Positions 12,232 through 23,830 of a stretch of 64,000 nt of DNA are shown here, piece after piece; the stretch's first letter is position 1, and each line of letters opens with the position of its first letter. The translations under genes and the position numbers were made by a program. The stretch comes from Spongospora subterranea f. sp. subterranea (lineage: Eukaryota; Endomyxa: Phytomyxea; Phytomyxea; Plasmodiophorida): contig JAUGWO010000070.1 of assembly GCA_049724395.1 (NCBI GenBank), positions 62,001 through 126,000 of the forward strand, read 5' to 3'. Under the pieces are notes generated by a model that was not told where the DNA came from, did no database searches, and saw only the letters and a list, made by a program, of their open reading frames with translations.

Positions 12232-12741
12232 GAATCAATAAGGTGCCTTTGGACCCGCGACAGGTCAACGGGTCTTTATCCCTATTTCTGTACTGAGAAA
12301 TGGGTGACGGGGCCCGCCCGCCCATGGCGCTACAACCCGCTCCACAATCTTTACACCCTTTGATGGACTAACGCCCCAGGTGTTGGTCCACAAAATCAGA
12401 ACAGCCACAGTGACGAAATGGAGATCCAATCTGATCTCATGAGGTCATCAGCGCTTTATTTTGCAATTTGGCGGAAACTCTGGTTGACGAGTGGGGAGAT
12501 ATCTCTGCAACTTCATTGCCGGTGGGGCGAATCCCAATACTGTCCCGAGGGTCCATATCGTAGCTCTCCTGGAACATGTCTCACCAAATGCCCCAATACA
12601 GGTGGATTCGTATTTATCAATCAAACTGGGTTAATTTGGTGATTTTTCTATCTCCGCCCATCCGGTGTAAATTGCTTGAGTCAAAGCGTCAATGTCTGTG
12701 AGATGAAGACAACGCGATCTGCTTTATGTATTGATCAAATA

Positions 12742-12800
12742 TACTACCTCCTTTCCAAAATAACTGGTCGATAATGGGTTATTTTGGAACGGAGGGAGTA
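12742..12800. mobile_element. 55-bp mariner/Stowaway-like palindromic element with TA duplication
   Basis: Terminal inverted repeats of 20 bp (12744-12763 and 12779-12798) match at 18 of 20 positions, separated by only 15 bp, and flanked on both sides by TA. The right end read inward is CTCCCTCCGTTCCAAAATAA, which resembles the terminus of plant Stowaway MITEs and related mariner-like elements; TA target duplication is diagnostic of Tc1/mariner transposition. No transposase gene is present. It may be an extreme deletion derivative (solo hairpin). Confidence 0.65.
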
Positions 12801-12860
12801 TATGTGGACTCGTATTCACTGATCCTACGATCGCTCAGCGCGTCAAAACAAGCTCAAACA

Positions 12861-12945
12861 GGAGCGATAATGATGTGTTTGGCCATTGACCAACAGTCTG
12901 TTACAGGTTATTCCGATAGCGCCATCACCTGTTTCCTAGTACAGG
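12861..12945 (+). pseudogene. Inverted partial copy of the 4HBT thioesterase gene
   Basis: Plus-strand bases here align with the minus-strand coding sequence at about 12116-12035 of the thioesterase, covering the active-site block (GGAGCGATAA, then TTTGGCCAT) and the following helix (DSAITCFL here, DSAISCFL in the gene). Indels break the frame, and the flanks lose similarity. It is a decayed inverted duplication that starts about 60 bp from the palindromic element. Confidence 0.7.
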
Positions 12946-13130
12946 TAGTTTACCAGTAAACCCTCGACAAATCTCAACATTGTTGGATGTGAAGTCCCAT
13001 ACCCGTCGCCATGGCGAACACACGGGAGTGATATGTTGTACCATGTCATGCTCTTCAATACGCTGATAAAAACGGAGGACCTATAAAACGCAATAGAATC
13101 GCTGTTGTGATGCGATAATTGGAGAGTGAT

Positions 13131-14227
13131 TTATGATTGGTTGGGAACATGATGATCAGGGCGAACGTATTCCTCGACAGTGATATTGGAGGCGTTGAAC
13201 CCAGATATGAGACTGCGGCCAAGCGGGTCGTCGATAACGATGGAGAAGTTGGATGTCGAGTCGAGCAGGGAACGGAACAGGCTGAGAAACGATTGGAACG
13301 CCTGGTATTGATCGTGATCCTCGGTCGACGACAGGTCTGATGAACCGGAAAGGTCCTGGTATATATTATTGAGGAGTGGGCCCAATTGCGAGAATCGGTT
13401 CCCTAATCGGCCATGTTCAAGCGTCAAACCGATCTCGGGGACGGATAATGAGGCGGTGGACGACTACAAAGGGACACCGGTTAAATTCCAATGACCGTTC
13501 GTAACCCGTGATCAACGTACAATTGCGGCGTCTCGCCTCAGATCAATATCCGATTCGACGGTCAGTTTGACGGAGCGGCCGCGATCGCGGATCGGCCCCG
13601 ATTCGTCGACTTGAACGAGTTTATAGGTGCACAAGCTGCATTGCCATATGAACAGGGATATGTCCAGGAACCCATCCTGTAATGACTTCCCGAGGTACCG
13701 GTCAACGGAACGCGATCTGCATTCGGGGCACGGGTCCTGGGTCGCCTCGATCGCGGCAATCTCGATCAGCAGAGCGACCGAGTTTGTGGGCGCAACGGGC
13801 GATCCGTTATCGCCACCGTCGACAAACACATCGCCACCTCTGGCGTTCTCATCGTTTTCCGACAGTTCCGCCCTGCACATCATCCCGACCTGTTCGCCGA
13901 TTATCGCCATGCGTGGATGGCGCCGGGCGGGCAGACTCGCCAAAGAGGGCCGGTTGCCTGCCGCCCGGTTCTCGTTACCAGGCGCGACACCGTCACGGAC
14001 TCCGTGGGCGATGGCGATTCATTGATTGGCGCCGCCACAAATGCCTGCAAGACCGACGTCAAATTCGGAGGGGAAATCCGAGATTGGTCAACGTTGTTGT
14101 CCTTATCGACAATGGTGAAGTTGAGGGCGTTATCAAAGCAATCAGCAGAATATTGTTTGCCCTTTTTTCCCTGATATCGTGATCCATCTCGACACATATA
14201 TAGCTGTGACCAGGGAGGATCTGTCAC
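13131..14227 (-). CDS. ZPR1-like zinc-finger protein (N-terminus unresolved)
   Basis: ZPR1 proteins bind eEF1A and help its folding. The C-terminal half is clear: CPECRSRSV and CSLCTYKL form a C4 finger near 13640-13720, and VKLTVESDIDLRRD follows. After a 57-nt intron (GTACGT donor just before 13510), STASLSVPEIGLTLEHGRLG gives the beta-rich ZPR1 domain. The C-terminus has FSIVIDDPLGRSLISGF and ITVEEYVR before the stop at 13131. Upstream, a frame at 13901-14227 has a weakly similar FTIVDKDNN segment that could be the end of a first, divergent ZPR1 domain, but I cannot find its zinc finger or start codon. True 5' end uncertain; it may lie to the right. Confidence 0.7.
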
Positions 14228-15950
14228 CCATTGGGTTGGAACTGGTCATTGGGGAGACACTTTAAGGGTTGGTCTGTCCTGGTGTTGATCATGCCAACAA
14301 TATTGACCAATGTCGACAATTCGGGGTTCACTTTTGATCTAATATCGTTTGTGACATCCCATTTCATGATTGTGGTAATCCAATAAAAGGGCTTGCCAAT
14401 GACCGATCAACGTGGTCGGCTATAGCTTCTCTCCCAGAAACCCATCAGGTAAGGACAATTGTCACTCTGTATTTCCGATCGTTTTTCTCCTTTCCTCACT
14501 GTTCTCCACGATCCACTCTTGTGGAATCTTGTCGGAATCACAACACGTCTCGCCGATAGTGAAACAGTTATTCGCCCAATAGTTCAATATCAAGAGGGTC
14601 CTCACAGCCTGTTGATATTGTTCATCACGATTATGGTCAACATCTGTAGGGTCTCACACTGTGTCTCTCTTTCCAATTGTTCTCGCCGGCCTTTCATGTG
14701 CCTGGCTTCCTTGTACGATCGGTCGGTTTATTGTGCACCCAATGGTGCTCTGTCAGTAGTAAACGATCTCCATTAATTCACAATCGCCTTGTTCAATACC
14801 CATTCTGTCTCTAAGAAGTCGCCCTAATCCGTCTCCCACAACCCATCTTGCAGCGCGGCAACGCCCTTTTCTTTCGTCAAACGGCGGCGCCTGTTGGTCC
14901 GGTACGACCGTGGGCCACATCATTTAAAACCGGAATAGACCGATCTACCTGAACAGGTATTTACCAGTCCACTATGATTCAATGGCAATGCATATTGATT
15001 GGGCGATGGGCAATGGCCCCGTTTTCCAGTCGTCACATTATTGGCGTTGTTTGTTGGAACGCTTGTTCCATTACGACAGCATCAATTCCCATATATTGGG
15101 CGATGCGGGGTGACGCCATCGGCCATCTTCATTAGAACAGTGATTGCACAGGTTTGTTGAGGCCGATCGGCCGCTGTCAATGGTTAATCTGGTGGCGTTA
15201 GTTGGCGCTTCAGATACGTGGCGGTGGTCAACCCAGCGACGATCTGGCCAATGCGATACTATAATGATGTAGCTGGCCCGCACCGGCGTTAGGCTTTGAT
15301 CGCTTGTCAATAGACTGGTCAAGGATCGTATCAGCACCAGCAATTATCATTGACCCACTGCGTTGAATTACGCCAATCATAAGGGCGCTTGGATAACGGT
15401 GCACTACTACCGGCAATGCATCTGTATAACAAATACATTCCTCTCGTAGACGTTCAAAGTGAACCGTTCTACTGCTACTTTGAGCAATGGGTCATGAACT
15501 AACCGATCAATTGTTGTTTTTCCATGATCAAAACAGGACGATGGGCAAAATGTAGAGCTTGTAATATTATGTTGAGCGCAAGATTGTAGCAGGGAACCTG
15601 GCGATACGATATCCGCCAAGGAGGACGTTGACTAGCTGTAACCCAACGAAACGGTTCCCGTCGTAACCTGGTCGGTCGTCGCCCTGATGCCGTTTCCTGC
15701 GTCAAGATGTCGGGATGATTGTCTATGGTGCTATCTACGACACCGCTGGTTATTGTTGCCTGCATTCAATTCAGGCACTATCAAAGGAATGTCGATCAGG
15801 AACCGAGATGACGAGAAGAGGTTCCAAATTCGTTCAGGATCTACGAAACAGGTCAAGTTTTCATCGGTCTTGAAATGAAAAATAAAGTAGAGCGATAAGT
15901 TGGTGAATGATCAATATATGAGTGATTTTAACGCCACAACTGCGCTATGT
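14228..15950. other. Unassigned interval, possible decayed or novel minus-strand gene
   Basis: About 1.7 kb without a recognised gene. Minus-strand frames at 15071-15343, 15228-15416, 15407-15619 and 15499-15765 overlap in a staggered way that could be exons of an unknown protein (stretches rich in arginine and aliphatic residues, such as YNLALNIILQALHFAHR). No motif, start or splice chain convinced me. A plus-strand frame at 14459-14776 is also unexplained. Confidence 0.3.
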
Positions 15951-16884
15951 TTAGTCAAAAAGACTGAAATCTCCCTCATCATCGTCCTCGGATTCCTCTT
16001 CAGCAGGAGCGGCTTCCTCAACCTTGGCTTCGGCGACTGGGGCGGCGGCAACCTTGAACGCATCAGGGTTGGCCAGATACTCCTTGAACTTGGTGGCCTC
16101 CTTGAAGTCGAAATTGGTGGAGACGGCGATGGCCAAGCAGCTCTTGAAGGCCAGGGCAACAGAGTGGGGAATGGAGGCGGCGGTCGGGATGCCGACTTGC
16201 AAGGAGACGGCGGCCACAACGGAGACGGCCATGTTGAACTTGCTGATCAGATGGGCCTCGGACAGGTCGAGAATCTCGGACGAGTAAACGGAGCCGGAAT
16301 CGTAGATCTGGGTGATGACCAGACCGTACGAGAACGGGCGGATGTTGAGCTTGTTCAACAAGGCGACTTCGGAGTTGCCGACCTTGTCGCCCTTCTTCAC
16401 CAGGTGCACCACGTTCGTGATCTCGATACAACTCTTGACGATCTTGGTGGGGATGTTCAGGGCCTGGAAGAACGAGGTCTGGCCGGGATCACAGCCGGTC
16501 GGCCCAGCCGGGATGAACACGTCGATCGGGGCGACGACACCGGGACGAGCGGCGGCGGGCATCTGGTTCGACAGGACGATATCGCGGATCTCCTTCAGAT
16601 CGCAGTTCGTGAACACCAACCCGATGTTGGATTGGATGAAGGGCAGGAGCGCCTCGAGTTTCGGGTTCTGGACCATGACCTCACGAATAACGCGACGCAT
16701 CATGGTGTTCTTTCCCATGAGGATCGACGCCTTTCCGCGAAGGTCGATACGGATCTGCTGGAGCTGGTTCGACCCCAACATGGTCGGCGTGCACCACGAG
16801 GATGTTCTTGTGGTCATTGAGGTATGATGCGAGGCGTTCACAGAATTCGACCTTGCGCTCGGAATAGACACGTTCAGCGTTCAT
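15951..16884 (-). CDS. RPLP0: 60S acidic ribosomal stalk protein P0, one-base frame break
   Basis: Core protein of the ribosomal stalk, binding 28S rRNA and P1/P2 dimers. From the ATG at 16884 the first 37 residues read through [11 protein letters not shown]. The conserved continuation [15 protein letters not shown] lies one base out of frame, at a run of four G (CCCC at 16773-16776 on the plus strand). Removing one G restores the family sequence exactly. All later blocks are present: [58 protein letters not shown] and PFSYGLV. The C-terminus is an alanine-rich hinge, then [15 protein letters not shown], the stalk tail that recruits GTPase factors. About 310 residues, the usual size. Such an essential gene is unlikely to be dead; a base-calling error is the simplest reading. 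It is intronless apart from this, with GC-rich codon use. Confidence 0.95.
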
Positions 16885-17328
16885 GATGATATAGAAGGGA
16901 TCTGGGCCTGAACAGTACCGGCTGTGTTGGACACTTTAAACCGATAACGGTGGCTAGTCAGTCAGAGTTTCAGAAATGAGCACACTCATAATCAGCCAAG
17001 CGCTGGTGCCGTGGCGGACTGCGTGGCTGGTGCTAATGGCGTTTTAGGGCCGCGCCCCATATCAACATGTTACTGACTGTAGGTGGATAAGTCGGTCAGG
17101 GACTCAGGGCGCAATCGTCGGACAACATGGCAATCTCGCCGATATCGGATCGATTAATTGGATAAAGTTATCGCCGTATAAATCCGATCTATCGTCGCTG
17201 TCGATTCGACGACGCGATGGAGAATTTGCAGTACCAATGTTCGATTGCGGAATTGGACTTTTGTTGGTGGTGGTGATAGCGGATACGTAATCAATGATAT
17301 CAGTGACTCTGAACAAAACCATGGGGCT
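16885..17328. other. Upstream region of RPLP0
   Basis: About 440 bp, including the probable RPLP0 promoter nearest 16885. A 72-codon minus-strand frame at 17104-17322 has no recognised family and could be a terminal exon of the glycine-rich gene on its right; I cannot decide. Confidence 0.35.
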
Positions 17329-20300
17329 TTAGTATTTTCGGATTAAATGGATAATCGCTCGCCAAGGCGTTCCTTTCAGCCGCAAACGGGCCGTCAATAT
17401 ATCAATCAATTGTTTATATTTCCTATAAATAGTAGTCTGGTGCACTATTCGTGGTTGATAGCAGCAGCGTATGTGGTGAATCCAGCTTATTGCCAGGAAC
17501 TTTTCTGGGTGACACTTCATTGATGACAATGGGAGCGCGGCTGTTGAGATTGGCCACCCATATCTGGTTCATACGCGTGTCAAATAGTCGCTGAACATGT
17601 GGAGGAGTGCGTTTTTGGATTTCTTTCATCTTTCGCATGCACGATTCATCTAATCCTCGAACGCGACTAGATAGAATGAGCTGTTTTCGTAAATGTTTCA
17701 GGACATTTCGTCTTGAAGTTGTTAGCCCAGCGAACCATGGAAACGCGGACCACTTTGTTCTAGCGATATGGTGTTCAAGTACAACGAGAATTGAGGCGGC
17801 ATGGACAGAGAATTTATCGGGACTTCGCCGCAGGTATGCCACTAGCTCCGTGCATGTTGGGAAAAGTAAACTCTTCGATTTGAACTCGTATTTGACCTGT
17901 TGAATTATAGACCTAAAAACTGGATCTCAGTAATGCTGATGTGACCGAAAATTTGCCCTTTACAGATGAATCAAATCGCGAAGGCCTATCGTGAGAGTCT
18001 TCGTACCCGACAGATCGCAGTCACAAATGATAGCTAGATCATCGCCGCTGTTCCGATCCAAAAGCATGAGCTTATGGACCGACGACATGGTCGCCAGTAA
18101 AGCAAACAATGCTATAACAAATGGCGAATACCATGGAACCACTGTTGGTGTTGTAGTCCCGCCTTGACCATTGACTGCTGCCTGGTGAAGGTAGATGATC
18201 GAGTCAATTATTATAACGCGTGCAGACCTCGGCACGATGCACTGAAATATTTGTAAATGCTCCTTTGGACTGTTGAGACCGTTTGCAGTTTCTCGAGTGA
18301 CAACAGCACGATGCCGGTATTGTGGGTTCCGACGATGGGCGGACGAACACTTTTTATCAGCGCGATGTTGCCAGCGGGATTCCTGAGACCTTATTCGTTG
18401 TGACCTCACAAATTTTGATGATGGAGACACGGTTTTGGAGCGGGTTAGAACAGGAACTCCTTCAAAATCAAACAACGCCTATACTCGAAATAAGCTCAAC
18501 CTTGAAGAAAACAAACCGCTGCACAACTTTGTCCACATCTTTTGTTCCGAAGCAAAGCAGTCCCGCATTAGATTGCTGCAAATGAGTAGTTATGTCTGAC
18601 AGCGATAATATTGATGATAGATCGCCCTTCAGTTGCGGAATGACGATATACTGGATATGGCCGATCCATGATGTGTTAGAGCCTGAAAGTCCCCCATATC
18701 TTTCAGTATCCCAGATAGTTGCATTTAGGCCTAACCGCTCAAGCAGCCCATTCCTTTAACGAACAAAATCAGTAATCAGATTGATACAAAGACAATAACG
18801 GCAAAACTTTACCATTGAAAATATTCAGACCGTGAGAACGTCGATGATGTGACCAAAACTGTGTTGAAATTTGACAAGGTATCGAACCTCGGTACTGATC
18901 GTATGTTGTGGTGCATCTCCTCAATTTGCTTTCCTCGCAGCAGCAGCATTGCGGACCACGAGCATTCGGTAAATAGTACAAACGCGCCATATGTGATGAC
19001 ATCTTCACATTCATTTTGATGTCGCAAGGTGTCATTGCACCAGCTAAAAACAAAAATTCCTTTGGCAATGTGATGTCAGCGATCCCATTGGACAAACCGT
19101 GAATGATTCGAAAGCGAGCGAAATGTGGATTAACGAGGTCATAATCATCATTTAGCTCCTTATGCATGAATAAGCCAGAACCTAACTGAACATGAACCTA
19201 AAATATGTGCTTACTTAGCATTTTGTCTAAGAAACGCCCATTTCGAAAATTACCTCAAGATCATTATGGAACTGGCGTCCATATGATTTTGGGCTAATGT
19301 TGTTGATGCGAAGATGAATGAGGCCATTTTCGTCCAGAGCCAATACTTTTGAATAGGAAACAACCTCAAGGCGAATAGGGAAGCGGATGTTGATTTTCAA
19401 GGGAGAGATTACAAACGGAGAAAATGGCATTCCGCGTAATGAGAGGACCGGGGTGATCCCGACACTTTTAGAATAGTGGTCGTTCGGCAAACAATCGTTC
19501 TCAGAAATTGGCGGGAGCGTGAAATGAGCGGCGTCATGAATAGCGTAATCAGAATAGGGAGGTACTGGAGGTATTGAAATGCAACCGCTAAGCGGACGAC
19601 ATTGGTCGGTACTATACGACAATGTGCACGCTATAAGGCATAGTCAGATAAAGCAGAGATGGTGAGACATGATTACCTGGAAGCGTTATTGACCCGTTGT
19701 TGCGAATCTGCAAGGATTTAATCTGAAACTGTGATCCAGGCTGGAAAATGCCGTCATCATCATCTAGAAACCGACTTGAAAAACAAGAATCAACTTGATC
19801 CGCCAATTTACCATCTTGGAATTCATAAAAGGATACAGTTGGATGATATAATTTGGGCCCTGTCTCCAAAACCCGTCCGTTCCTTTCGACAACCTTATAA
19901 ATAACGGATCCGTCACGGCCGTTTTCACCATTAGCAGCAGGATTGCCTTTAAGTCCAGGGCGGCCATCTGGGTACCAGCTAGACCTGAAGAAAAACGGCG
20001 ACGGTTTCCGCCCTCCTCGCCCCCCGCATCCTCCATTACCTGATATATAATGATAATGAGGCGATTGTCCTAATGGGGACTGATAATGTAGTCAGAGGGG
20101 GTTACACGACCTGGCTGACCCCTGATACCGCCTCTACCGCCAGACACGTTAATATCCAGTACCTGACGACACACAGGGGCCCAGTCAGCTATGGGTTACC
20201 ATCAACCAGGGACAACCACACCAGGGGACCATCAGGACCCATGGCGACACAGCACATTACCATCAATAGGCTAGGGTCGCTGGACGAAACCACTAAATCG

Positions 20301-20892
20301 GCACCATGGCCGCCGTTTCCTCCACACCCTGCGTTGCCACCGTTCCCCCCATCACCCCCTGCCGATCCTGGCGCCTTTGAGTTCGGATCATAGTCCAGGC
20401 CGTTACCCTAATATAGATCACATTATCTGTACTGCACCTGATCCATTGTGCGATGATGATTACGCCATCCCCTCCATGGCCGCCGTTGTGCCCGTTCAAT
20501 CCAGTCGCCTTCACCATGACACGCCCATTTCCGACATGCTCATTGATACGATGGCGTTCCACTTCGGCGAACCCGTTGATATACTTGTTGACCTTCATCA
20601 CGATAGCGCCATCGCTATCTCTGTCGAGCATGATCGACATCGATGGTGCATCATATCCTGGCAATCCATCGATTCCGTCTCCGCCGTCGTCCCCATGTCC
20701 TCCGGTTCCGACCTGATCGCCTCCCGGTTGCCCTGACGCCCCGTGTGGCGACCTGATCTGCTGCCCCGGCCCGTGTTCGGGGCACAGATCGATGACGACA
20801 CCCCGATCGGTATCCCGATTCCGAACAGGAGGATGTGTGTAAGGCGACACCGCTATAAAATCCCGATTGTCGCCAATAATCGCTGCATTCAT
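17329..20892 (-). CDS. Large glycine-rich repeat protein with DGIFxPG domain (uncharacterised family)
   Basis: Multi-exon gene. The N-terminal part (about 20300-20800) is a glycine-rich repeat region (GGHGDDGGDGIDG, GGDGGNGGNAGCGG) interrupted by a strand-forming segment. Next, around 19600-19950, comes DGSVIYKVVERNG and then DDDDGIFQPGSQ, RNNGSITLPG. This order, glycine repeats followed by a D-G-I-F-x-P-G beta domain, recurs in a large family of uncharacterised proteins that I recall from fungi, amoebae and other protists; I do not know its function. Downstream exons (17423-19170) encode an alpha/beta tail with no recognised motif, and the last exon may end at 17329. The ATG at 20892 is a guess; plausible coding sequence at 20893-21000 hints at an upstream exon overlapping the end of the channel gene. 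No signal peptide was identified. Confidence 0.55.
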
Positions 20893-20967
20893 ACACACCC
20901 GATATCGAAGAGGGTATCTCCCGACAAAGTCAAATCGTCCACGAGAGAATGGTCGATATCGTTCTGA

Positions 20968-23606
20968 TCAAGTTGTATACCACAACCAGTCCCTATGATA
21001 GACAGCAGGTGGTGTGTCCCACCCCACCAAAGCCCTCAAATCGCCCTCTCGCGTAATTGTGCTAACGAAGGTCAAGGCGCAATTCGGGGGTCGGATCGCT
21101 GGGTCGTGATCAATGAAAGATGTCGCATTGTCGAAACCAGGACAGTTTATGATGGGGGAGGAATGCTGTCTCGGGATTCCTCCCTCTTTGGCTCGGGTCT
21201 GGAAATCAACGAGTGAATCTGGTTGAGTCAATGAGCAACCGTTCTGTCCACACGTTGGCGAACGAACCTTGGCGATATCAGAGGTCAACTTTGCCAATGC
21301 TGCTTGCACGTCAAACGGTTCTTGAGAACGCCCTGATTCATCGGAAACGCTTCCGCTTCTAGGACAGTTATACTTTGCACTGCAGTGGGTCAGTGACAAA
21401 CGGATCCCAGATGCAAGACATTCGACGTACACGTCCTGAAGATGGCGTAGTTTCACTTTCGCTCGGTTGGTTAATAGCTCCAAGCATTCTTCATCGTCAT
21501 TGACGGCTTCCTGAAGGGCCTTATAGGACACATACAATAACTGGCATTGCGTCTTGCTCCTGTCGAGAACGCGTTGTTGTTCAATATTCGCTAATAACAC
21601 ATTCACCAAACCCGATATACTTATAACTGCAAGGCCACGTCATTGTTTTGCTAAGGAACAGGCTGATTTCACCGAAAGAATAGCCTGGAAAACAGCCAGA
21701 TTGAGCTGAGTAACTGTTGTCAATATTGACCCGCCACCTTGCCTTGTGAAAAGAAACCTACACCCTCACCCGACTTGGCGATTTGTTGGACCGTTCCTTT
21801 AGCGACGACGTATAGCCCTAACAGATAGGGTCAATCGCAGTTCAATGAGACGGTACATCCTGAACACCTTTGCAGACCTCCCCTTCTTTGGCGATCATCT
21901 GGTTGCGAACAACGTAGAACGGGCTAATGTTTGCGACCAACTTATAATGAACATCACTGTGGGAACTTTCCAGATTCGCGAACGTTCGAGACATTCTGAG
22001 GTTCGCCTGAAATCGCTCCCACATTAGCAGGTACCGAACATCCACAGGCAGCTCATTTCTGATGGTTTCCCAATCCTCCAGAAGCGGCGCTCTACGCCAC
22101 TGGCTGATAGATTCGGGATATAAAACAAAACCGTTCGCATGAAATAGGTCCAGAGATCACCTGGACATCTGTTGAAGAACACGTTGTTGTAGGCCCTTAC
22201 TGATACCCATCGTCCGACAGAAAGACAGTAAGGCCGCCATCCGGCTTCGGAACCGGCGACCATCTTTGTCGTAATCATAAAGCAGGGAGGTCACGTTGGC
22301 CTTTGGTGGAAAAACAGACATGATCATTGAACAGCATTTGCACGCAAGGAAACACCATTTACCATCGTATCTGAGTTAAACACATAAACAACAAGGGCCA
22401 TGGCAAGTTGTGAAGAAATTGGGCAATCTTACACGAAAACATGATGACCCCGATCAGAAACAACATCATGGCGAACACTATTTCTGGACGCGTTCTTGGC
22501 GTTATATCCCCTTGGGCACCATTAAAGAGGGGGTCATCGCAATACGTGAACGAATGTACAGACCGTACCCAACGGTCGTCAGCGTTGTGAACGCAAAGTA
22601 GAGGCAGACGACATATCGCTCGAGCAAGTTCTGATCGGACACAAGATTATCTTGAGACCAGACACGAGATATCCAGCTATTTGGGTTGCGAATATACGCC
22701 CGGCCAATAAAATACCATAAACATGCCGACAGATGGCCAACCAGGAAAACGGTAAAACAGAGCTTGATTAGCCGCATTATTCCAGGATGAATTTGCGTGT
22801 TGAATTCGGCTTTCATAATCTTTCCCGATAGCCTGAAAGCTTTGAAAGCCTGAGGTTGATTGTGTTAGGCGGGTTGTGTACAACAAACAGCTATTGAAGG
22901 GGTATCAATACTTTGAAGAGACGAGTTAACCTCAGAAAGTTTACTGGCAGGAATATACCTAAAGGGACAACGATAAGGTTCCGGGGCCGGGATTTGGACC
23001 TCGACGGCGCAAACCGTCTGTTTGGTTAACATGCAGCTCAATCGCCAAAGATATATACGAATACGGAATTCCCGATATAACGTCAACCGCGAACCATCCC
23101 TGAAGATAGTAGAGCAGCGACCTTGATCGTGGCAGAATGATTTCTCCAAGGGAACTGGTGTGAATGGCCAGACACTGCACAGCAATGTCGACCAGGAATA
23201 TCGTGTCGGCCACGATATTGTCGATCGGAACAGGGTACATGGGAAGGAATGCTTGTGAATACATCAGTGAATAGCAGCAGGGCATTTCCAGTGATCATTG
23301 CCTCACCGAATTGAAATGGGATTACTGTAATTGAATACAGGACGCTGATCATCATAACCACATCCCATACCTGTTTCGCAGCACATTGAGTGTTCCGCAA
23401 AATGCTTCTCCCAATTGTTTGTTTCCCACATGCCGGGCCGACGAATCGGGCAATAAAAATCGAGTCGCCGCAACGTCAGATTCGACTTTAGCTGCGTTAT
23501 CATCGCAATTACTGAGTCGTCGGTCAGCATTGATTGGTTTCTCCGCCGGATCCGCAAGGTCAACGCGATGCTCTCCAACATCGACAGCATCCGATTTCGA
23601 TGGCAT
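20968..23606 (-). CDS. Six-TM K+ channel with cyclic-nucleotide-binding domain (EAG/CNG/HCN type)
   Basis: Predicted plasma-membrane potassium channel. The ATG at 23606 opens a cytosolic N-terminus. S1 follows (VWDVVMMISVLYSITVIPF, near 23330), then S2-S3 (VADTIFLVDIAVQC) and S5 (LCFTVFLVGHLSACLWYFIGR near 22740). The pore helix and filter read FTTLTTVGYG near 22560, then after a short intron DITP and S6 (EIVFAMMLFLIGVIMFSCKI). The C-linker and CNBD are at 21650-22280: LPVDVRYLLMWE, MIAKEGEVCKG, then after a further intron LYVVAKGTVQQI, and FGEISLFL. The GYG filter means K+ selectivity. The end of the CNBD continues in QCQLLYVSYKAL near 21540; the exact intron there is uncertain. A serine-rich tail ends at 20968. 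The S4 charge pattern falls in a poorly resolved exon join. Confidence 0.85.
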
Positions 23607-23830
23607 ATCAGAACCGAATGGCGCCGCCCTTAGGTCAAGTGAAACAATTATATGACGTAGCCCAATAATACACCAATAACGTTAAATCGTGGACGCGCCA
23701 TCAAGACAGTGGAGTAGCGCCATACTGCAGGGCCCACCGACGTTTTAGATTGCAACTTAAGGTCGCTCAAACGACCGACGGCTGGTCGTATTTCAGAGAA
23801 TGAAGTGTGGCCATGCGATGGTTATAACAG

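Noticed and set aside
15900-16820. 306-codon plus-strand frame rich in Gly and Asp
   Set aside because: It is the antisense of RPLP0; its odd composition comes from the GC-biased codons of the real gene.
20073-20736. Proline-rich plus-strand frames
   Set aside because: They are the complement of the glycine-rich repeat region, whose minus-strand reading continues into a known domain layout.
22960-23010. Sequence resembling a tRNA T arm (GGGATTTGGACC)
   Set aside because: It lies within the K+ channel gene and no acceptor or anticodon stem can be drawn.
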